NCBI GenBank assembly: GCA_022478985.1
Contig: JAKSZP010002679.1
Location: 124,001-188,000 of the forward strand
Reading direction: 5' to 3'
Source of the DNA: Massospora cicadina
Taxonomy: Eukaryota; Entomophthoromycota; Entomophthoromycetes; Entomophthorales; Entomophthoraceae
DNA length: 64,000 nucleotides
A model generated the notes under the pieces. That model had not been told where the DNA came from and ran no database searches. It worked only from the letters and a program-made list of their open reading frames with translations. A program made the translations under genes and the position numbers. The number at the start of each line of letters is the position of its first letter. The stretch's first letter is position 1. Below, in pieces: positions 57,761 to 64,000 of the stretch.

Positions 57761-58240
57761 CTTGTTGGTTGACTTTCTTCAAATAAAATACCCGTTATTT
57801 TATGTTTATTTATGGTTCCTTGGGCTAACTTGGTGGCGGATCTCTTTGGGGAGGTCTCCAACTATGTGGGCCACTACCTTTTATTGCAATTTACAAAAAT
57901 CCAAGGTGCTCCCTTGGGCCGCCCAGGTCCCCTCCAGATTGAGGCACCCAAGCTCCCTGACGCCAAGTTACAATATGCTGAAAACCAACTCACCAATCAG
58001 CCAATGAGTTTTGACCACGATGCCAAATAGCTTGACCAAATACTCATGATCACCCACTTTCAGGTACACTGAATTTTTATAGATTGCGGATGGTGATGAA
58101 ACATCGATGAATCCCCCCTTGGGTTCATCTCTAAAAAGATGAGAAAGGCCTTGCTTTTCCATATATTCATCACTTGATTATGGACTCCCCTCTGGGGTCC
58201 ACTCAAGGCCCTGGCCTCAGCCCCCGTCGCCATGCAATTT
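57761..58240 (+). repeat. patches related to LINE-2
   Basis: 57972-58020 matches LINE-2 at 12302-12352 (caatatgctgaaaac, then ccaatcagcca and gagttttg), and 58080-58110 matches 12390-12420 (ggatggtgatgaaacatc). 58204-58240 matches 16908-16944 (ggccctggcctcagccc, then cgtcgccatgcaatt) with one difference. These lie 4.5 kb apart in LINE-2 but within 270 bp here. The open frame 57812-58030 reads LQYAENQLTNQPMSFDHDAK, similar to the LINE-2 ORF1 start. Confidence 0.6.
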
Positions 58241-58760
58241 ATGTTCCTAACTTACCTGGTCTTATATGTTGCGTTCTACACCCTTGCCTGGGGTACCTTT
58301 TGCACAGGCCCCATTTGAGGTGTCTTCTTAACCTTTTTCTTAATGGCTAGTTCCCTAGCAATGTGGGTTTGCATCCCACATCGCCTTGCTGGGAACGAGA
58401 GTTACAGACACTCTCTTGACATTAGTCAACCAACCCTTTTATTATAGTGTATAATAATTATCCGTGTGGGACTTTCATCATTAGTAAATTGGGTGCGCTG
58501 GCCATTTGTCACTGCCACAATGGTGCTCACCACAGTTTTCTCATTCAGTTTTGTATTGGTGCATCTTGGCGTTATTCTTGCAACTACCAATTGGGAAGTG
58601 CCCACCCTTCCTGCTTGTACCTGGTGGTCTCAGACTTTTTGTGATCCTAATATTGTGATTCCCCGCCTTTCTCCCAAGATTTACTTAGAAATTCATCAGG
58701 CCTTAGCTTCCCTTGAGCCAAAAACCTCGTTAGGGAAAAACAATTCATCTAGTTCACATC
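58230..58760 (+). pseudogene. hydrophobic reading frames, unknown
   Basis: From the ATG near 58231 the frame reads FLTYLVLYVAFYTLAWGTF, a TGA, then GVFLTFFLMASSLAMWVCIP. A second open frame at 58466-58861 starts with VTATMVLTTVFSFSFVLVHL and continues as a soluble part (SPKIYLEIHQALASLEPKTS). Three or four stretches could span a membrane. No family recognised. T-rich decayed DNA can give hydrophobic frames by chance, so the call is weak. Confidence 0.3.
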
Positions 58761-58767
58761 AGGGGGT

Positions 58768-59156
58768 TTGGAACAGGTCTTGGAGCAGAATCTACCTGAT
58801 GAAGCATCCCTCCATTCCTTCTTCAAGTTCTTTTCTCTGCGTCAAGCAGGTCATCCAATGAAAGTATACTTGAAGGAATGCTGCAAAAAAGCCCAGGCTT
58901 TGCCATTAACTGATGAAGTTAAAACGTCATTTCTCCATTTGACCTTGGACATATCAATGCAAAACTCCCCAATTTGGCAGTCGCCTCCTTCCAAATTTGA
59001 TCATCTTGTCAAAACCCTTTGGGGTAGTTTCTCCTCCCCAACCCAGAAGGGGCCAGGTAATTTGGCCGTCATCAGATCAAATCATATAAATATGGAAGCC
59101 AAAAAGTCACGCGCGCCTCTGGAAATGAGGGAATCTTATCCTTCTAATCCTTCTAC
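58768..59156 (+). pseudogene. hypothetical reading frame cut by LINE copy C
   Basis: 133 codons open (58768-59169), reading EQVLEQNLPDEASLHSFFKF, MKVYLKECCKKAQALPLTDE and FDHLVKTLWGSFSSPTQ. The composition is protein-like and recalls a gag capsid domain, but no specific motif supports this. It follows the preceding frame after a shift near 58765. LINE copy C begins at 59157, so the native C-terminus is lost. Confidence 0.4.
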
Positions 59157-59308
59157 TTTATTTAACTGAGGTAAGCTGACCAGGGGACAGACATTACCAA
59201 ATATATGTGAAACTAAGAGAATAACTAACAAATATAAAATTGGGCACCCCAGGGTACTCAAGTTACCCCTGTTGCCAGCGGGACTGCCAGGTATGGGGGG
59301 TTGATGCA

Positions 59309-62300
59309 CTACTCTGAAGGGGTTTCCCCTGCTATGGAGCAGGTGTGAAGGAAAGGGTCTGTGTGGAGGAACCAGAGTGGGAACCATGATTCTATGAGCG
59401 CTTTTTGTCTTGGTCTCATATATCCATAGAGCCAGGCTTGGAAGTTCTCTAGTAAGTGGACATGGAATCTGTTAATAATCCCATGAATGGTTGGGACCGT
59501 GCCCTTGAACGCATCTAATGCAATTGTGTGTATTGTCCACATTGCAATGGGTATTATTAGGGAGCGGAGGGTATATGGGATTGGTGACTCGATCTGGAGC
59601 GCGAAGATACTCTTTGATATCGAGAATTCCTGTTCGTTTTGAATCTTGAGCAGGCGTGCGACTTCCTGCCATATAGCTTTAGTTGGGGGGCATGTTTCTA
59701 GGCGGTGATGTAGGAATCCCTCCCCTCCACATACTGCACATGTTTTGTGGAGGGAGTTGGAGCGGTCCGCCGTCCTATAAGTCCTTCTCAAACAGCGACA
59801 GGCGTTTGCTCTTATCCTTGGTTGTAGGAGTTGGTGGTGTGTCATTTTTCCACATTTCTTTATGTGTGGTTAAATCATAGGGAATGTCCAGCATATCTAG
59901 GTATTCTATCCTAGCTATGCTTGGGGTTGTTGCGAGCATATCCCTCTGGGGGTGGTTTTCTGGGTTTCTTAATTTGAATTGGGGGCTGGGTCGTCCCCTT
60001 CCCTGTATAGTACCAATGTTCTCTATGGTCCATCCCATACGGCGGATAGTTCAGAGGATATGTTTGAAATGAGGGGAGGTTCCATGTGGACCCGTTGCAG
60101 TAGGGTGCTTGGCAAGGTATGAAAGTAATCTGGGTGGACTATGTGGGTTGGTTAATTTGAGCGCCTGTGCAAAGTTAGTCCTTGCTGCTCTGGACCAATG
60201 TTGTTGCAGGAGGTCTGGAGCAAGGATTTCTTTATCCAGGTACCTAGGATGTGATTGGCATGGCTCTCAAAATCTATTAGTCCCATGCCTCCGCTTGAGC
60301 GTGGACCAAATAGTGTTTCCATCTGTATAGGAGGGTGAGAGCAAGGCCACAGCCAGCCCTAGATAAGCGCGCGAATTGAGGTTATAAAGGTAGGTGAGAA
60401 GGCTATCGCATGGGCCTGGTACCACAGTATTGAGAGGATAAGCAAGTTAGCAACTGTAACTCGTCCTGTTAGTCCTGAGGGTTCTCCCCATGAGGGAGGC
60501 TACGTGTTTGGATACCCGTTGTAACAGGTTACTTTCCATTGTCTCATTAGCATATCCCCCTGATTCTAGCCAGATTCCAAGGTGTTGGACAGGAGTGGTG
60601 GTGGGAGGTGTTGCAAAGGGTAAAATAATTGGGTTTTTTCTTCGAGTGTTGGTGTGAGGTTCTGATGTTGTGGCCCAATTGTTTGTGTATTTGCCTAAGA
60701 GGATGATTTCTGTCTTCCTTTTGTTGAGTGATGCATTGCTCACCTTGGAGTACACCTCTAGAGTTTGTTCCAGCTGTCAGGCATCTTCATTGTTTGCTAT
60801 ACCTGCTACGCAGTCATCTTCAAAGGCCAGTATCTTGACTGTTGGTTGTCCTTGTGAGGTTATCCCCATGAGACGTGAGTCAGTTACTCGGAGGAGCAGG
60901 TCAAAGCTGAAAGCTTATAGCAGTGGGCTGAGGGGATCCCCTTGTTTGAGCCCTCTGTGTGGTTTAATCTTGTTTGTTAGGAATCCAGGGCCGCATACAG
61001 CCATGGTTGCAGATTCTGTTAGGAGCATCGCCCATTTTATGAATCTTGGTGGGAGTTTGAAGGCATGTAGACATTCTTTTAGGTATGGCCAGCTAACACG
61101 GTCATACGCCTTTTCCTGATCCAAGAAGACCAGGGCACCAGTTGCTTTGGATTGGCAAATATTTGCAACAGGGTGAATGTTGTTCCATATTGAACGCCCT
61201 GGTATAAACCCAAACTGGTTGGGTGATAGGACGTCAGATGCAATTGCGCCTAATCTAGCTGCTAGAATTTTTGTTAGAATTTTTGTGTCAGTGTTGGAGA
61301 GTGCAATTGGGCGCCAGTTGGCCAGGTCCAACTTGTCAAGCTATTTATACAAGGTTATAACGTAGGATTCATGGCCTCCTGGTAATAGGCGTGTTTCCAA
61401 CAAACTCTGGTTCATTGACGCCAATAGGAGGGGGGCGATTTGTTAAAAATATTTTTTGTAAAATTCGTAGGGTATCCCATCAGGCCCTGGGCATTTCCTA
61501 CGTGGTGCACCACAAATTGTTTCTCAAAGCTCCTCCCGTGTGATAAGGGATAGTATATTATAATTTGGTGATGTACTTTGTATCTTGGCAGTTTGAATAA
61601 ATTCTTTAATTTTTTGTGGATCTGTTGGCATATCACAATATAATTTGGTGTAGTAGCAGTGTACTTCCGCCTTGACCTCCTCAGGATCAGTTGCCACAGT
61701 GCCGTTGGTCTTGCGGACCTGTGTGCATGTGGGCTGGTTTCCACAGGAGTGGAATTGGTGGAAAAAGTATGTCAAACAGGTTTTGCCTTCCTTTATGAAC
61801 TTATCTTTGTTCAATACCTTGATTCTGTGTTGGTGAAGAAAGATGAAATTATTAAATTGGGCTGAAATTTCTGCCCATTTGCATCCCCAATTAGGGCTAT
61901 AGCCAGATCTTGGAGTATTTATTTCCAGGTGGTCTAGTTCTGCCAAGGTACGCTTGATTGTGGCTGTGTCCGCGGTGTACTTGCATGATGCAATATGTCA
62001 GGTTTTGTTGATTAAATCTTTTTTGAAATTTTCCCATGTTCCAATGGGATTCAAAGTGAATGGGGCTGTGAATTCTGGGTTTGTAGCCTTGTCTTCAACC
62101 CAGTCAGATATCTCAGGCAATCTTATATTTTCTGGGTGAAGCTTTCTTCAAGGCGACACCTGTGTGTGGGATTGGGTTGGTGCTGACTGCACTGTAACTA
62201 ATCAGTGATCAGAAAAATTGATCTTTTTTGTTGTAAATTTGGAGATTCTTGAGTGGTGGGATTGTGGGATGAGGATGTGGTCAATATGACTCATCGATAT

Positions 62301-62878
62301 GAGCAGTCCCTTGCATATGTTGGGTCTTGTCATATGGGGAAGGATTGGTGAATTGGGAGGAAGAGCATCCTGTAAGCCAAGAGATGCCTTCATTGTGCGA
62401 TATTCAATGTGTCCAGGTGGGTATCCCCTGGGATTAGGCCATCGATCTGTATTGGGGTTATCCCAGCAGTTGAAATCGCCCAACATGATGATATCTGGTG
62501 GGATGGTGAGAGTAGAAATTTTTTTAAAAAAATTTTCTCTTGGTTGCAGTGCACGGTGCATAGATACATGCTAACAAAATTATTTCATCTTGGCATGTGA
62601 TTGTTGCTACCAGGACTCAACTGTGCAAGTGTGATGATGAATTTGTAATTTTATATTTTTGTTGTTTTGGACTATCACCCCACAGTGAGACGTCCATACT
62701 GATTGTGATGGTGCGACCCTGATTGACCAGGATTCTTCAACCCTTGTAGGCAGTGGGTTTCTTGGATGGCCAAGATGTCTACAAGAGGTTTTCGCAGGAA
62801 TGCCAGCTTTTTGGCTTGGGACGTATGGGCCCTGGCTCCCGTGATGTTTAACACCCCTATTGACACTGAGGTGCCCAT
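59309..62878 (-). pseudogene. LINE family 1 copy C ORF2
   Basis: ATG at 62878, two codons after the ORF1 stop. Endonuclease: LAIQETHCLQG near 62755, MLGDFNCWDNPNTDRW near 62440-62490, SHIDHILIPQ near 62270. RT: NWRPIALSNTDTK and GFIPGRSIWNN in the 138-codon stretch 60915-61331, QEKAYDRVSWPYLKE, GLKQGDPLSPLL, FADD region near 60825. Knuckle CAVCGGEGFLHHRLETC near 59690-59745 in a 178-codon open stretch ending TPSE-stop at 59309. Breaks near 59845, 60760, 60910, 61520 and 62200. Confidence 0.9.
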
Positions 62879-62884
62879 GGCGCC

Positions 62885-64000
62885 TCAGGAGCGGTTGGGA
62901 GGACCCTCTGGCCCTATCCCACTGCGGCTCATTTTGGCCATGCTCCACGTCTGTACTCCAACTCTTTCACTGCCATTGTTGGTTCCCTTGATCTGACCCA
63001 ATGATCAAGGGAATTGCGGTTTTTTGCATTTGCATCAACTTTTCCTGCACAGGTCTCATGTTGATTTGATGCGGGTTGTTGATTGGATTTTATATTTTTA
63101 AGGTTCAACTTTGTTGCATTGTGCACTGCATTTTCACCCAATTTGTGGTTGCATTGTTCCTCAGTATGTGCATGACTGATGACGCTTTGTGGCTCAGTCT
63201 GGTTACTGTGAAAATTTTTGACCTGGGCATATTATTCTGATTAGTTGGTTTGGTGAATATCTGAAATATCCTCCTGAATTTGTCCGTGGTTAATGGCGAA
63301 TTCCGCATGTGCCACCACTTCAGCCGCTGCTCTCTTGCAGGCTTTTTGTGCTGCCTTACACTATTTACTTGTAACTGGGTCCACGATGGAGTATAGTCCA
63401 TCTTCACCCCAGCGGAATGGGTGGTGGCCATCAGTCATTTTGGCGAAGTTTTCATTATCTTCGTCCATAGCTTCTTCACAAAAATCATTTTAAATTAAGC
63501 CCTCTTTTTCAGGGCATGCATGTTCCTTGTGGCCCAGTGAGCCACAGTGGTTGCAAATGGGTGGTGCGCGTTCTGGTATAACTTGGAATGCAGCTGACTG
63601 GCCCCCATCTGCAAAGTGAAATTCTGCTGCGCGGGGAATTCTGGATAAATCCTCTTCCACTTCTGGGAAGGGGTTGATTACAGCGATAGCTTTGCCTGTG
63701 CACAGGTTGGGCATTAAGCGAAATCGCTGTAATTCAAGTTGTTGGATTTCTCCATAGTCCACAAGACCTTTGCGGAGCTCCTCCTCGATTACCTTATGAG
63801 GAAGGTTGGTGGGAGCGAGTCAAAGGAGATGAACAAAGTTTTTGCTTTGTTCCATCTGGTGCGCGCGGTGTGCACAATTTTTTTGCCCTCAGGGAGGGCA
63901 ATTTCCACGCAGATTTTTGCTGCGGCATTGGCTTCATCAGCTGTTTCAAAACCAATATTGATCCAGCTGCAGCCCATGTTGTTGGTGGCTACGTACACCG
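62885..64000 (-). pseudogene. LINE family 1 copy C ORF1 (N-terminus outside window)
   Basis: Enters from the window end at about residue 110 (YVATNNMGCSWINIGFETAD). TRWNKAKTLFISFDSL and VIEEELRKGL follow, then the knuckle CNHCGSLGHKEHAC near 63515-63560 in the open stretch 63490-63762. The tail ends at TGA 62887-62885. Breaks near 63785, 63490, 63430 and 63105. Confidence 0.87.

Larger units (their letters stand above)
59157..64000 (-). mobile_element. LINE family 1, copy C (5' end outside window)
   Basis: Minus-strand copy whose 3' end (TTAAATAAA on the minus strand) lies at 59157. It runs past the window end within ORF1, roughly 400 bp short of the 5' end seen in copy B. It is very similar to copy B through ORF2 and the 3' UTR. 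The insertion point is in an unidentified sequence (ccttctaatccttctac on its left). Confidence 0.94.

Noticed and set aside
1..64000. CRISPR arrays, tRNA or rRNA genes, bacterial operons or phage genes
   Set aside because: No regular spacer-repeat pattern, no tRNA cloverleaf and no rRNA-like sequence was noticed. The many short ORFs are fragments of retroelement genes or their shadows.

Overview
This window is eukaryotic and made almost entirely of retrotransposons. There is no convincing host gene, RNA gene, CRISPR array or bacterial feature. The mix of L1-type LINEs (endonuclease, RT, C-terminal zinc knuckle, no visible RNase H), Ty3/gypsy LTR elements and CpG-directed decay fits a TE-rich filamentous fungus, possibly a basidiomycete. 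That assignment is inference; the sequence does not settle it.

Layout. (1) 1-5200: LINE family 1 copy A (+), inserted into the integrase of (2) G-A, a decayed minus-strand gypsy element at 5201-9760. (3) About 9960-10712, continued at 49840-50167 and 56201-56560: a second diverged copy of the G-A gag region ('outer copy'), split by two insertions. (4) 10713-49839: a 39-kb nest. Its shell is G-B, a gypsy element of about 8.3 kb with LTRs of about 1.16 kb. Inserted in it, left to right, are LINE-2 (11798-17325, in the 5' LTR), G-C (18389-24500, same LTR family, internally deleted), G-D (25430-32003, in the G-B RT gene), E5 (36765-44100, minus strand, in the 3' LTR) and LINE family 1 copy B (44592-49817, at the end of the 3' LTR). 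(5) 50168-56200: E6, a gypsy element of the E5 family, inserted in the outer copy. (6) 56561-59156: a poorly understood stretch with patches related to LINE-2 and some hydrophobic reading frames. (7) 59157-64000: LINE family 1 copy C (-), running off the window end.

Most boundaries are sharp. Target-site duplications are visible for LINE-2 (19 bp), LINE-B (18 bp), G-C (gggga), E5 (atcag), E6 (aatgg) and, imperfectly, G-D. The uninterrupted G-A paralogue at 8857-9420 acts as an empty-site reference for both G-B and E6. Nearly every coding region is broken by stops and frameshifts. In the E5 LTR pair many sites are TG in one copy and CA in the other, as expected from decay of ancestral CG.

The most interesting object is a conserved gene on the strand opposite to pol, between integrase and the 3' LTR of the G-B/G-C family. 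It occurs in two diverged copies (G-C about 22833 down to 21651; G-B about 35559 down to 34355) that read as similar proteins of about 400 residues in the same antisense frame. A short inverted-repeat array lies between the converging ends of pol and this gene.
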